Source: Fen-1258 sp964441505 (lineage in GTDB: Bacteria > Bacteroidota > Ignavibacteria > Ignavibacteriales > Melioribacteraceae). Taken from it: a stretch of 64,000 bases of DNA. Positions 34,010 to 42,930 of this stretch are shown here, piece by piece. Under the pieces are notes generated by a model that was not told the DNA's origin, made no database searches, and worked only from the letters and a program-made list of their open reading frames with translations. The stretch covers positions 1 to 64,000 of the forward strand of contig CAYTUV010000019.1 of NCBI GenBank assembly GCA_964441505.1, written 5' to 3'. The position numbers were made by a program, and so were the translations under genes. Each line of letters opens with the position of its first letter. The stretch's first letter is position 1.

Positions 34010-34298
34010 TTGTAACGTCGGGAAAAATGAAAACTATAAATTTTTATAGATAATCCTCATAATTTTCCTTATTTTTGGGCGGTGATTTTTATTAAAACAT
34101 ATCAAATATCTGCTCATTTAGTTATTTCCGGACTCTTTTTTAGAAACCCCCGAGTTATCAAATAGAGTTAGGGGAAATTCTTTTTAAAAAAGTGATGATT
34201 AAATTCATCGCTTTAGGAACTTTATTGTACAGATAAAGTAAAATTTACTGCAATTACGAAATGAAATTATTTTGAAATAATTAAGGAGAAGTAAAGAT

Positions 34299-35159
34299 TT
34301 GAAGATAACGAAGCAGTTTACGAATCGTGAGAGTAAGTCTTTGGATCAGTACCTTCAGGAAATCGGGAAAGTAGATCTTCTAACACCGAATGAAGAAATT
34401 GATTTAGCCATCCGGATCAAGAAGGGAGATCAAATGGCTTTGGAAAAATTAACCAAAGCTAATTTAAGATTTGTTGTTAGCGTTGCAAAACAATATCAGA
34501 ATCAGGGTCTTCCATTAGGAGATTTAATAAATGAAGGAAACCTTGGACTTATCAAAGCTGGAAGAAGATTTGATGAAACACGCGGATTTAAATTTATCTC
34601 CTATGCTGTGTGGTGGATACGTCAGTCGATAATGCAGGCAATTGCTGAACAATCAAGAATGGTCAGACTTCCTTTAAATCGTGTAGGCGCTTTAAATAAA
34701 ATGGGAAAAGCTTTAAGCCAGCTCGAACAGGAATATGAAAGAAGACCAAGTCCCGAAGAGATTGCTACCCAGCTTGATATGGATGTATCGGATGTAACTT
34801 ACGCGATGCAGATTGCAGGTCGCCATGTTTCTATGGATGCGCCATTTGCTCATAGTGAAGACAATAACAACAGTTTACTCGATGTTATGCCTAATGAAGA
34901 TCAACCGGCTCCAGATTTTTCTTTGATGAAAGAATCATTAAAAGCAGAAATTGAACGATCTCTTTCCACTTTGACCGAACGGGAAGCTGAAGTTATTCGT
35001 CTTTACTTCGGACTCGGAAAGGAACATTCACTCACACTTGAAGAAATTGGTGAGAAATTAAATCTTACACGTGAGCGTGTACGCCAGATAAAGGAAAAAG
35101 CGTTAATACGATTGCGCCATTCCACTAGGAGTAAAAACCTCAAAGCCTATCTTGGGTAA
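34299..35159 (+). CDS. rpoD: Primary sigma factor RpoD/SigA, short form
   Basis: The 286-residue protein starts at a TTG about 10 bases after AAGGAG. It has region 1.2 (SLDQYLQEIGKVDLLTPNEE), region 2 (LRFVVSVAKQYQNQGLPLGDLINEGNLGLIKA, FKFISYAVWWIRQSI), region 3 and region 4 with the -35 helix-turn-helix (LTLEEIGEKLNLTRERVRQIKEKALIRLRH). Region 1.1 and the non-conserved insert are absent, as in Bacteroidota and relatives, which fits the TTTG/TAnnTTTG promoter seen before the his operon. Confidence 0.93.
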   Translation: MKITKQFTNRESKSLDQYLQEIGKVDLLTPNEEIDLAIRIKKGDQMALEKLTKANLRFVVSVAKQYQNQGLPLGDLINEGNLGLIKAGRRFDETRGFKFISYAVWWIRQSIMQAIAEQSRMVRLPLNRVGALNKMGKALSQLEQEYERRPSPEEIATQLDMDVSDVTYAMQIAGRHVSMDAPFAHSEDNNNSLLDVMPNEDQPAPDFSLMKESLKAEIERSLSTLTEREAEVIRLYFGLGKEHSLTLEEIGEKLNLTRERVRQIKEKALIRLRHSTRSKNLKAYLG

Positions 35160-35170
35160 AATTGAGTTCA

Positions 35171-35278
35171 CAAAAGAGGCTGTCTCAAAAGTAATTTTTA
35201 CCGATAAAAAGTTGTGTTTTTAAAACGAAATCAAATCTAACAATATCGATTTTGATGCTTATGAGACAGCCTCTTTTG
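35171..35278 (+). repeat. 108-base element with perfect 17-base inverted ends
   Basis: CAAAAGAGGCTGTCTCA (35171-35187) and its exact complement TGAGACAGCCTCTTTTG (35262-35278) bound an AT-rich centre without coding content. GAGGCTGTCTCA ends are typical of some transposon families, so it is probably a small MITE. It could now also act as a terminator for rpoD and the converse strand, as TTTTGTTTT follows. Confidence 0.7.
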
Positions 35279-35329
35279 TTTTAAACTGACTATTTTACAC
35301 ATGTAAACGAACGGTTTCCGGAGAAAATT

Positions 35330-36748
35330 ATGAAGCATAGTTTAGTTGCTGCCCTTATTACACTAGTCTTTACTTCTGCTAAGGTTGATGCACAAACCGA
35401 TATCATCGGCCACTGGGAGGGTAAATTAAAAATGCTCACTATGAATCTTGAGATCCAAATCAGAGTTGAGAAAACTAACAGAGCATTAAAAGGTTATATG
35501 AGTATCCCTTCCCAAAAATTAAAAGATTACCAGCTTCCCGTATTTACATTCAAAAAAAGCAAATTACACTTCGAACTGCCGAGCCAGGCTGGAATCGCAA
35601 ATTTTGACGGCGAGTTGAAATCTGATTCGATAAAGGGGAAAATACTTCAGGCAGGAATTCAGGGATCATTCTACCTTGTAAAGGGAACCGGGGAAAAAAC
35701 TGCAGTGGAAAAAGAAGTAAAACCTGATGAACCACTTCCCTATCTAGAAGAAGAAGTTGCATTCAAGAGCGGGAGAATTCTATTAGCAGGAACTTTAACG
35801 ATTCCAAAAGAGGATAATAAATATCCCGCAGTGATTTTGTTAACCGGCAATGGTCCACAGAATCGTGATGAGGATATTTTTGGTTTTAAAGTATTCCAGA
35901 GAATAGCAGATTATTTAACGCGCAAGGGTTTTGCTGTATTGCGATACGATGACCGTGGTGTTGGAGGCTCAACCGGAAATTCAATGCAATCCACCACAGA
36001 AGATTTCGCAGAGGATGCAAAATCTGCCATCGAATTTTTAAAGAAACAGAAAAATATAGATATCAGGAAGATTGGATTCATCGGGCACAGCGAAGGTGCC
36101 ACTATCGCCGCTATGGTCGCATCCGGCTCAGCAGACGTTGCGTTCATAGTTCTGATGTCTGGCTCTGGAGTAAGCGGGGCTGATGTTTTATTAGAACAAC
36201 AAAAATTGATTTTGAAATCAAGCGGTGTGTCTGATAGCTTAATCGAACAGAACTTGGAATTGCAAAGAAAGATTAACTCCGAATTAATAAGTGACAAGGA
36301 TTTGAACGACTTACGTAATGATATCCAGGCATTTGCTGAGAAAGACTTTGAAACTTTGAGCACAGAAATAAAGGCGTCAATTCAGGATAAAAAAACATAC
36401 ATAAATACAACCGTGCAGTCTCAGATTTTTATGTTCAACAATCCCTGGTTCAGATCCTTTGTTAAATACAATCCGGCATCAGCAATTAAAAAAGTAAAGG
36501 TTCCGGTGCTAATGACGTTTGGTGAACTTGATATGCAGGTGCCGACAGCTCAGAACAAACCTAAAATGGAAGAAGCACTCTCTCTGGGCGGTAATAAAAA
36601 TTATAAGTCGGTAGTTTTTCCGAAAGCTAATCATCTTTACCAGGAAGCAAAAACCGGAAGTCCTGGTGAATACAATGAACTCAAAAAAGAATTTTTACCG
36701 GGATTTCTTGAAACGATTGAAGAATGGATAAGCCAAATCATTAAATAA
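35330..36748 (+). CDS. Secreted alpha/beta hydrolase (serine peptidase/esterase-like)
   Basis: A signal peptide (ending VDAQ) and an N-terminal beta-rich domain (about residues 25-130) precede an alpha/beta hydrolase domain. Oxyanion region LLTGNGPQNRDED, YDDRGVGGS, nucleophile S254 in GHSEG, a late Asp (GELDMQVP) and His (KANHLYQ) complete a catalytic triad. It resembles secreted esterase or S9/S33-type hydrolases of Bacteroidota. The substrate is unknown. CCGGAG precedes the ATG. Confidence 0.85.
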   Translation: MKHSLVAALITLVFTSAKVDAQTDIIGHWEGKLKMLTMNLEIQIRVEKTNRALKGYMSIPSQKLKDYQLPVFTFKKSKLHFELPSQAGIANFDGELKSDSIKGKILQAGIQGSFYLVKGTGEKTAVEKEVKPDEPLPYLEEEVAFKSGRILLAGTLTIPKEDNKYPAVILLTGNGPQNRDEDIFGFKVFQRIADYLTRKGFAVLRYDDRGVGGSTGNSMQSTTEDFAEDAKSAIEFLKKQKNIDIRKIGFIGHSEGATIAAMVASGSADVAFIVLMSGSGVSGADVLLEQQKLILKSSGVSDSLIEQNLELQRKINSELISDKDLNDLRNDIQAFAEKDFETLSTEIKASIQDKKTYINTTVQSQIFMFNNPWFRSFVKYNPASAIKKVKVPVLMTFGELDMQVPTAQNKPKMEEALSLGGNKNYKSVVFPKANHLYQEAKTGSPGEYNELKKEFLPGFLETIEEWISQIIK

Positions 36749-36803
36749 AAGTGACATGGCCGGGAATTGACCAGTTAAATAATTCAATAGAAAGATTTTA
36801 ATT

Positions 36804-38285
36804 ATGACACTTGAAAAATACTTTTCCAAATTCAGAGATAATATAATCGGCATCAATCAGGAATTTGATTCACCATATGGAGTTCAAAAGATTATTTATG
36901 CTGACTGGATAGCAAGCGGCAGATTATACGCACCTATTGAAAGGATTATAACCGATACTTTCGGGCCATATGTTGGCAATACACATACCGAGACCAGCGT
37001 AACCGGAACAACAATGACACACGCATATCATCATGCTCACAAAATAATTAAAAATCATTGCAATGCAGGACCTGAAGATGTTATCATCACGGCCGGTGCC
37101 GGGATGACAACTGTTATAAATAAATTTCAGAGAATTTTGGGTATCAAATTTCAGGAAAGTTGTCAATTATGCATGCATATACCGAAAGAAGATAAACCAG
37201 TTGTTTTTGTAACTCATATGGAACACCACTCCAATCATACATCATGGCTGGAAACAATTGCAGATGTAATTGTTATTGAACCTGATGATCAGGGCCTTGT
37301 GAATTATGACAAATTACCCGAGCTACTTAACCAATATGAAAATAGGAAGATGAAGATTGGGGCGTTTACCGCATGCTCGAATGTTACTGGAATTCAGACT
37401 GATGTTTCAAAACTTGCAAGAATGATGCATGAACACAATGGGCTTTGTTTTATCGACTATGCTGCATCGGCACCTTATGTTAAAATCGATATGCACCCTG
37501 ACGATCCATTAGCGAAATTGGATGCAATTTTCTTCTCACCTCATAAATTCCTCGGCGGACCCGGTTCATCTGGAGTTATTATTTTTAATAAAAGTCTATA
37601 TCATAGAAGTGTGCCGGATCAACCGGGAGGCGGAACCGTGAGCTGGACAAATCCGTGGGGCGGTCACAGTTATATAGAGGATATTGAAGCGCGCGAAGAT
37701 GGCGGTACACCTGGATTTTTACAAACTATCAAGACTGCTCTTTCAATTAAATTGAAAGAAGAAATGGGTGTTGAAAATATTTTAGCAAGAGAAGAAGAAC
37801 TACTTCATAAGTTCATTGATCGGTTCCGGAAAATCAAAAAAATCCATCTCCTTGCAAGTACAAGTGAAGAAAGACTTGGAATTCTTTCCTTCTATATCGA
37901 AAATCTTCATTTCAATCTCATCGTCAAACTTTTAAATGATAAGTTCGGTATACAAGTCCGCGGAGGCTGTTCATGTGCAGGAACATATGGACATTACTTG
38001 ATGCACGTAGATCCGACCCGATCAAAAAAAATTACCGATCTTATTGAAAAAGGTGATCTATCGGAAAAACCGGGTTGGGTTCGTTTTTCTCTTCATCCAA
38101 CCATGACCGACGATGAATTGGAATTTTGCCTGAATGCAATTGAAGAAACGGTTATAAATGGAGATGAATGGGGTAAAGATTATATCTATTCACCATCAAC
38201 AAACGAGTACGCCCATAAAACTGTTAACGATAATTCTACTAAGATTTCAGAGTGGTTCGATGTAGCCATTGAAAAAATGCCTTGA
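36804..38285 (+). CDS. Class V aminotransferase, cysteine desulfurase-like
   Basis: The 493-residue PLP enzyme has the cofactor Lys K248 in SPHKFLGGPGSSG and a GGCSCAG segment near the position of the catalytic Cys loop of desulfurases. The fold class is that of SufS/Csd/selenocysteine lyases, but the chain is about 80 residues longer than SufS. No suf or isc genes are nearby, so the donor/acceptor pair is uncertain. Its stop codon lies inside the trp promoter region. Confidence 0.85.
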   Translation: MTLEKYFSKFRDNIIGINQEFDSPYGVQKIIYADWIASGRLYAPIERIITDTFGPYVGNTHTETSVTGTTMTHAYHHAHKIIKNHCNAGPEDVIITAGAGMTTVINKFQRILGIKFQESCQLCMHIPKEDKPVVFVTHMEHHSNHTSWLETIADVIVIEPDDQGLVNYDKLPELLNQYENRKMKIGAFTACSNVTGIQTDVSKLARMMHEHNGLCFIDYAASAPYVKIDMHPDDPLAKLDAIFFSPHKFLGGPGSSGVIIFNKSLYHRSVPDQPGGGTVSWTNPWGGHSYIEDIEAREDGGTPGFLQTIKTALSIKLKEEMGVENILAREEELLHKFIDRFRKIKKIHLLASTSEERLGILSFYIENLHFNLIVKLLNDKFGIQVRGGCSCAGTYGHYLMHVDPTRSKKITDLIEKGDLSEKPGWVRFSLHPTMTDDELEFCLNAIEETVINGDEWGKDYIYSPSTNEYAHKTVNDNSTKISEWFDVAIEKMP

Positions 38286-38313
38286 CAGAGTGATAATTAA
38301 TAGTATATCTTTG
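38282..38313 (+). promoter_or_regulatory. Probable trp operon promoter
   Basis: TATCTTTG (38306-38313) fits the TAnnTTTG -7 box of Bacteroidota-type sigma factors. TTGACA (38282-38287) lies upstream and overlaps the stop of the previous gene; it also gives a sigma70-like TTGACA-N16-TATATC pair. The -33 spacing is two bases off the ideal. Transcription would start near 38320. Confidence 0.55.
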
Positions 38314-38321
38314 CACCCAAG

Positions 38322-38408
38322 ATGAAAAACATGAAAATGACATATAACCTTACAACAAACCGTAATTGGTGGTGGAGTTTAAATAATCATTCAATCTCGG
38401 TGACTTGA
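38322..38408 (+). CDS. trpL: trp leader peptide with three consecutive Trp codons
   Basis: A short frame of up to 28 codons contains TGG TGG TGG at 38367-38375 and ends in TGA. The start may be 38322, 38331 or 38337; the later ones leave more room after the inferred transcription start. It lies between the promoter and a terminator before trpE. Stalling at the Trp run when tryptophan is scarce would allow an antiterminator to form. Confidence 0.85.
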   Translation: MKNMKMTYNLTTNRNWWWSLNNHSISVT

Positions 38409-38432
38409 AGTAACTAAATAGATTTTTAAATT

Positions 38433-38470
38433 AAACCCTTCTTAGTAATCACTGAGAAGGGTTTTTTGTT
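38433..38470 (+). terminator. trp attenuator
   Basis: AACCCTTCT and AGAAGGGTT form a strong stem followed by TTTTTTGTTTTT, between the leader peptide and trpE. It is the terminator expected of an attenuation switch controlled by translation of the Trp-rich leader. Confidence 0.88.
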
Positions 38471-38484
38471 TTTAAAGGATTAAT

Positions 38485-39963
38485 ATGGAATACGACAAAT
38501 TTTTTGAACTTGCAAAATCATTCAGTTTCGTTCCGGTTTACGAAAGAATTGCTGCGGATCTCCTTACTCCGGTACTGGCTTATCTAAAAATCAGAGAAGT
38601 TAATTCTACCTCTTTCCTTCTAGAATCTGTGGAGGGCATTGGAAGATTAGCACGCTATTCGTTCATCGGTGTGAATCCTTCAGAGATTATTTCCAATAAA
38701 CGTTCTGAGCTGAAAATAATTGCGAATTCGAATGAAGAAACCAAAACCGAAAACCTTTTCAACTATCTTAAAGCTAAAATCGCTGGATTTAATTATCCAC
38801 ACCTCGAAGAACTTCCCTACTTCACAGGTGGACTAGTTGGTTATCTCGGGTTCGAAAATATTTCACTCATCGAGGATGTGATTAAATTCGAGGAAGAATC
38901 AATTCCAATTGCACCTGATTCGATTCTTGGATTTTATAAAACCATTATAGTCTTCGATCATTTCAAACATCAGATCATTTTGATAACCAATGTTGATGTT
39001 TCTGATAAAATAAATGTTCAGAGTAAATACTATGATGCGAAAATGATAATTAAATATCTCCGCACATTGCTTTCCAAAACTGTTGAGCACAAATCCGATT
39101 TTAAAGCATATCCTAAAGAACTCAGCATCGATGAAGAGGACGATTTTTGCATACTTGTTGAGAAGAGCAAACGGAATATTTACGATGGAGATGTTTTTCA
39201 GATTGTGCTCTCAAGAAGGTTCGAAGCAGATTTTGTAGGTGATACATTCAATGTCTATCGCGCACTCAGAATGATTAATCCGTCACCTTATATGTATTTC
39301 ATGGAATTCGAAAATGATTTTAAGGTGATTGGCACTTCCCCTGAAGATCTTCTTAAGGTCAAAAACGGAAAAGCTGAAATTCTTCCGATAGCCGGAACAA
39401 GACGCCGAGGAAAATCCGATGAAGAAGATGTAAGATTGGAAAATGATTTGATGAATGATCCAAAAGAAATTGCAGAGCATGTAATGTTAGTTGATTTGGC
39501 GCGTAACGATCTCGGCAGGGTTTGTCAATATGGCACCGTAAAACTATCGGAAGAAATGAAAATCAACCGCTTCTCCCATGTTATGCATATAGTTTCGCGT
39601 GTGGAAGGAATGTTAAGCAAAGAAAACGACTGCATCGACGCTCTAAAGGCTTCATTCCCTGCCGGTACAGTTACCGGCGCACCAAAAATTAAAGCCATTC
39701 AATTAATAAATGAGTATGAGAAACTCAACCGTGGTATTTATGCCGGTGCCGTTGGATATATTGATCTGAGCGGAAACCTGGATTTATGTATTGCTATCCG
39801 GACACTGTTTGCAAAAGGAGATAAAATTTACTGGCAAGCAGGAGCCGGCATCGTTGCCGACAGTAAACCTGAACTTGAATTCAAAGAGATTAAAAATAAA
39901 TCGGCTGTATTATTAAGTGCATTGAAAATAGCAGAGGTGATTGATGAAAATCTTGATAATTGA
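38485..39963 (+). CDS. trpE: Anthranilate synthase component I
   Basis: The 492-residue enzyme converts chorismate and ammonia to anthranilate, the first committed step to tryptophan. The feedback-binding element LLES is at residues 45-48, so tryptophan inhibition is expected. The chorismate-binding C-terminal half holds FQIVLSRRFEADF, PSPYMYF, GTSPE, PIAGTRRRG, LVDLARNDLGRV and the SFPAGTVTGAPK signature. AAAGGA precedes the ATG. It overlaps trpG by 20 bases. Confidence 0.96.
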   Translation: MEYDKFFELAKSFSFVPVYERIAADLLTPVLAYLKIREVNSTSFLLESVEGIGRLARYSFIGVNPSEIISNKRSELKIIANSNEETKTENLFNYLKAKIAGFNYPHLEELPYFTGGLVGYLGFENISLIEDVIKFEEESIPIAPDSILGFYKTIIVFDHFKHQIILITNVDVSDKINVQSKYYDAKMIIKYLRTLLSKTVEHKSDFKAYPKELSIDEEDDFCILVEKSKRNIYDGDVFQIVLSRRFEADFVGDTFNVYRALRMINPSPYMYFMEFENDFKVIGTSPEDLLKVKNGKAEILPIAGTRRRGKSDEEDVRLENDLMNDPKEIAEHVMLVDLARNDLGRVCQYGTVKLSEEMKINRFSHVMHIVSRVEGMLSKENDCIDALKASFPAGTVTGAPKIKAIQLINEYEKLNRGIYAGAVGYIDLSGNLDLCIAIRTLFAKGDKIYWQAGAGIVADSKPELEFKEIKNKSAVLLSALKIAEVIDENLDN

Positions 39964-40510
39964 TAATTACGATTCATTCACATTCAATCTTGTCCAGTTA
40001 ATCGGAAGTTATGTTGATGAGATCATTGTCAAACGAAATGATAAAATTTTTCTCGATGAGATCATCGACATGAGTCCTGATAAGATAGTTATTTCACCAG
40101 GACCCGGTAATCCTGCCAATTCCGGAATTTCTCTTGATGTAATTAAAACTCTTGGCATCAATACGCCGATTCTTGGAGTCTGTCTTGGTCATCAGGGAAT
40201 CGGATATTGCTTTGGCGGAAATATTATTCATGCACCTTATCTGATGCATGGTAAAGTTTCCAATATCCTCCACGACGGGAAGACTATCTATAACAATATT
40301 GATCAGAGATTTACGGCGGGAAGATACCATTCACTTGTGATAGAAACAGAATCGATGCCGGATGTTTTAGAGATAACATCTCAAACCGAAGATGGAATCG
40401 TTATGGGAGTTCGACATAAAACCTACCCTATCGAAGGAATCCAATTTCATCCGGAATCAATCCTTACAAAAGTCGGAGATCAAATAATTAGAAATTGGAT
40501 AGTACAATGA
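39944..40510 (+). CDS. trpG: Anthranilate synthase glutamine amidotransferase
   Basis: The start at 39944 (MKILIIDNYDSFTFNL) follows AGAGG. This class I amidotransferase has nucleophile C80 in GVCLGHQ and the late FHPES with His and Glu of the triad. It supplies ammonia from glutamine to TrpE. At 188 residues it is the single-domain form. Its stop overlaps the trpD start (ATGA). Confidence 0.95.
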   Translation: MKILIIDNYDSFTFNLVQLIGSYVDEIIVKRNDKIFLDEIIDMSPDKIVISPGPGNPANSGISLDVIKTLGINTPILGVCLGHQGIGYCFGGNIIHAPYLMHGKVSNILHDGKTIYNNIDQRFTAGRYHSLVIETESMPDVLEITSQTEDGIVMGVRHKTYPIEGIQFHPESILTKVGDQIIRNWIVQ

Positions 40511-41526
40511 AAGAGTCCCTTGAAAAAGTAATTGAAGGTAAAAACCTATCATTCGATGAGGCATATGAAGTTATGTACTCAATCATGAGCGGTAGCGAGA
40601 ACAATTCAAAGATCGCTTCCCTACTGACTGCTTTGAAGATTAAACATGAGACCGCTGAGGAAGTGGCCGGTTTTGTAAGAGCAATGCGTGAGAAAGTTGT
40701 AAAGATAAAATGCGATGACGAAAATGTTATTGATGTATGCGGCACCGGCGGAGATGGTTCTGGTACATTTAATATTTCGACTGCTGTTGGTTTTGTAGCC
40801 GCAGGCGCTGGAGTAAAAGTAGCCAAGCATGGCAATAGATCGATCTCCAGTAAAAGCGGCAGTTCGGATGTTCTTCATGAACTCGGTGTTGATGTTCAGC
40901 TATCGCCTGAGCTTTCCGAGAAAGCATTGAATGAAATAGGAATAGCATTTTTGTTTGCGCCTATTTACCATCCGGCAATGAAACATGTTGCTTCTATCAG
41001 GAAGGAACTTGAATTCAGATCAATATTTAATATTCTCGGGCCACTTACAAATCCTGCAGATACAAAGAGGCAGCTGATTGGGACTTTCAATAATTCGACC
41101 TCGAAATTGATGTCGGATGCAGTTAAATATCTCAATATGAAAAAGGTCTGTTTCATCTGTACAAATAATTCTTACGATGAAATAAGCTTGTCACACACAA
41201 CAAACGTCATAGAGACAATGAGCAACAACGGAATGTACTTTTACCAGCTCACCAATGAATCGTTTGGTTTCCCGAATGTCGATTTAAGAGATATTCAAGG
41301 AAGTTCCGCCAAAGAGAGTGCTGAGATCATTTACAAAATATTTTCCGGCAAAGAGAAAACTCCCGGATATTATGTTGTAGCCGCCAATGCCGCACTGGCT
41401 CTAAAAGCAGCCGGCGTTTCCGATGATTTGAAAGATTGCATTCTGATAGCCGAAGAATCTATTCAATCCGGTAATACTTTTAAAAAACTGAATGAGCTTA
41501 AAGAATTCGGAGACAAACATAAATGA
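40507..41526 (+). CDS. trpD: Anthranilate phosphoribosyltransferase
   Basis: The start at 40507 forms an ATGA overlap with trpG. The PRPP-binding loop GTGGDGSGT (79-87), NRSISSKSGSSDVLHELG and RSIFNILGPLTNP are present in the usual order. It joins anthranilate to phosphoribosyl pyrophosphate. About 339 residues is the normal length. Confidence 0.96.
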   Translation: MKESLEKVIEGKNLSFDEAYEVMYSIMSGSENNSKIASLLTALKIKHETAEEVAGFVRAMREKVVKIKCDDENVIDVCGTGGDGSGTFNISTAVGFVAAGAGVKVAKHGNRSISSKSGSSDVLHELGVDVQLSPELSEKALNEIGIAFLFAPIYHPAMKHVASIRKELEFRSIFNILGPLTNPADTKRQLIGTFNNSTSKLMSDAVKYLNMKKVCFICTNNSYDEISLSHTTNVIETMSNNGMYFYQLTNESFGFPNVDLRDIQGSSAKESAEIIYKIFSGKEKTPGYYVVAANAALALKAAGVSDDLKDCILIAEESIQSGNTFKKLNELKEFGDKHK

Positions 41527-42317
41527 GCATCCTGCATGATATACTGAAAGTCAAACGAGATGAAGTAGACAGATTGAGATCGGAATTTTCCTTGAACTCG
41601 TTTAACGACAGTGAATTTTTTGATCTGCCTGTCCGCAGTTTGAAAAATGTTCTCATGCACAAGGATCGTCTCGGCATTATCGCTGAAATAAAGAAAGCAA
41701 GTCCATCAAAGGGTTTACTGAAAAAGGATTTTGATTATATCAGAATCGCAAATATTTATATGGAGAATGGGATTGATGCAATTTCAGTCTTAACAGATAA
41801 AAACTTTTTCCAGGGGAGTATCAGCTATTTGAAAGAGATTGCACAATTCAAAACTGTTCCCCTGCTCCGCAAGGATTTTATTATTGATGAGTATCAGATA
41901 TTCGAAGCGAAGGCAAATGGTGCAGATGCTGTTTTACTTATTGCCGAAGCGCTCACAAAAAATCAGATTTGCGAATTGACTGGCGCAGCAAACGAATGTG
42001 GAATGGAAGTTTTACTTGAGGTTCATTCTAATTCACAAATTAGCAAAATTGATTTCTCACAAAACAATTTTATTGGAATCAATAACCGCAATCTTGAAAC
42101 CTTCGAAGTCAGTTTGGCTGCCAGCTTTGAATTGGCTGAGTTAATTCCTGATGAAGTGATGCTGGTTTCAGAGAGCGGAATAAACACAGCATTAAATGTA
42201 AAAGATATCCTTCGAACTAGAATTAAAGCTCTTCTTGTGGGAGAGCATTTTATGCGTTCTGAAAACATTGAGACAACTATTCATGAATTTAAAGAATGGT
42301 GCAGATATGAGAGTTAA
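41523..42317 (+). CDS. trpC: Indole-3-glycerol phosphate synthase
   Basis: The 264-residue TIM barrel has IIAEIKKASPSKG (catalytic Lys and phosphate-binding Ser), LLRKDFIIDEYQIFEA, LEVHS, GINNRNLETF and SESGI. It closes the indole ring with loss of CO2. The start overlaps trpD by 4 bases. It is a single-function protein, separate from trpF here. Confidence 0.96.
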   Translation: MSILHDILKVKRDEVDRLRSEFSLNSFNDSEFFDLPVRSLKNVLMHKDRLGIIAEIKKASPSKGLLKKDFDYIRIANIYMENGIDAISVLTDKNFFQGSISYLKEIAQFKTVPLLRKDFIIDEYQIFEAKANGADAVLLIAEALTKNQICELTGAANECGMEVLLEVHSNSQISKIDFSQNNFIGINNRNLETFEVSLAASFELAELIPDEVMLVSESGINTALNVKDILRTRIKALLVGEHFMRSENIETTIHEFKEWCRYES

Positions 42318-42930
42318 GATTTGCGGTATTACTAATGTTGAGGATGCACTATTGTGCTGCAGCCTCGGCGCCGACGCATTAGGATTTATCTTCTACGAGA
42401 AGAGTAAAAGAAATATTAGTTACTCAAAAGCAGAAGAGATAATTCAGCAGCTTCCTTCCTTCATCGTAAAAGTAGGAGTCTTTATTGAGCGGGTTAAAGA
42501 TGAGATCAATGATATTTCACAAAAAATAGGATTGAATGCCGTACAACTCTATGGTGATGGAACACAGCCCATGAATAGTGGAATAAATCTGCCCGTTATT
42601 CAATGCGTTCGTGTAAAAAATGATTTTGATTTTTCAACGATAAGTAAAATCACAAACTGCTCAATTCTGCTCGATACATATTCTGATATTGCTCTCGGAG
42701 GCACCGGTGAATCGTTCGATTGGCAGATAATTCCAATCGAACTGAGAGATAATATAATTTTAGCCGGAGGTATTTCAGCGGATAATATCGAATACATTTT
42801 TATGAATATCAATCCGGCTGGTGTTGATCTATCCTCTTCTGTCGAGTCGACTCCCGGAAAGAAAGATGAGGTCAAACTGAAAGATTTTTTCGATAAGATT
42901 AATAAACTGAACTTGAGTAAAAATGAATAA
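42307..42930 (+). CDS. trpF: Phosphoribosylanthranilate isomerase
   Basis: The start at 42307 gives the conserved MRVKICGITNVEDAL (catalytic Cys in KICGIT). GADALGFIFYEKSKR, VQLYG, LLDTYSD (catalytic Asp) and LAGGISADN complete the barrel. It overlaps trpC by 11 bases and trpB by 8, so it is translated by coupling. Confidence 0.95.
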   Translation: MRVKICGITNVEDALLCCSLGADALGFIFYEKSKRNISYSKAEEIIQQLPSFIVKVGVFIERVKDEINDISQKIGLNAVQLYGDGTQPMNSGINLPVIQCVRVKNDFDFSTISKITNCSILLDTYSDIALGGTGESFDWQIIPIELRDNIILAGGISADNIEYIFMNINPAGVDLSSSVESTPGKKDEVKLKDFFDKINKLNLSKNE

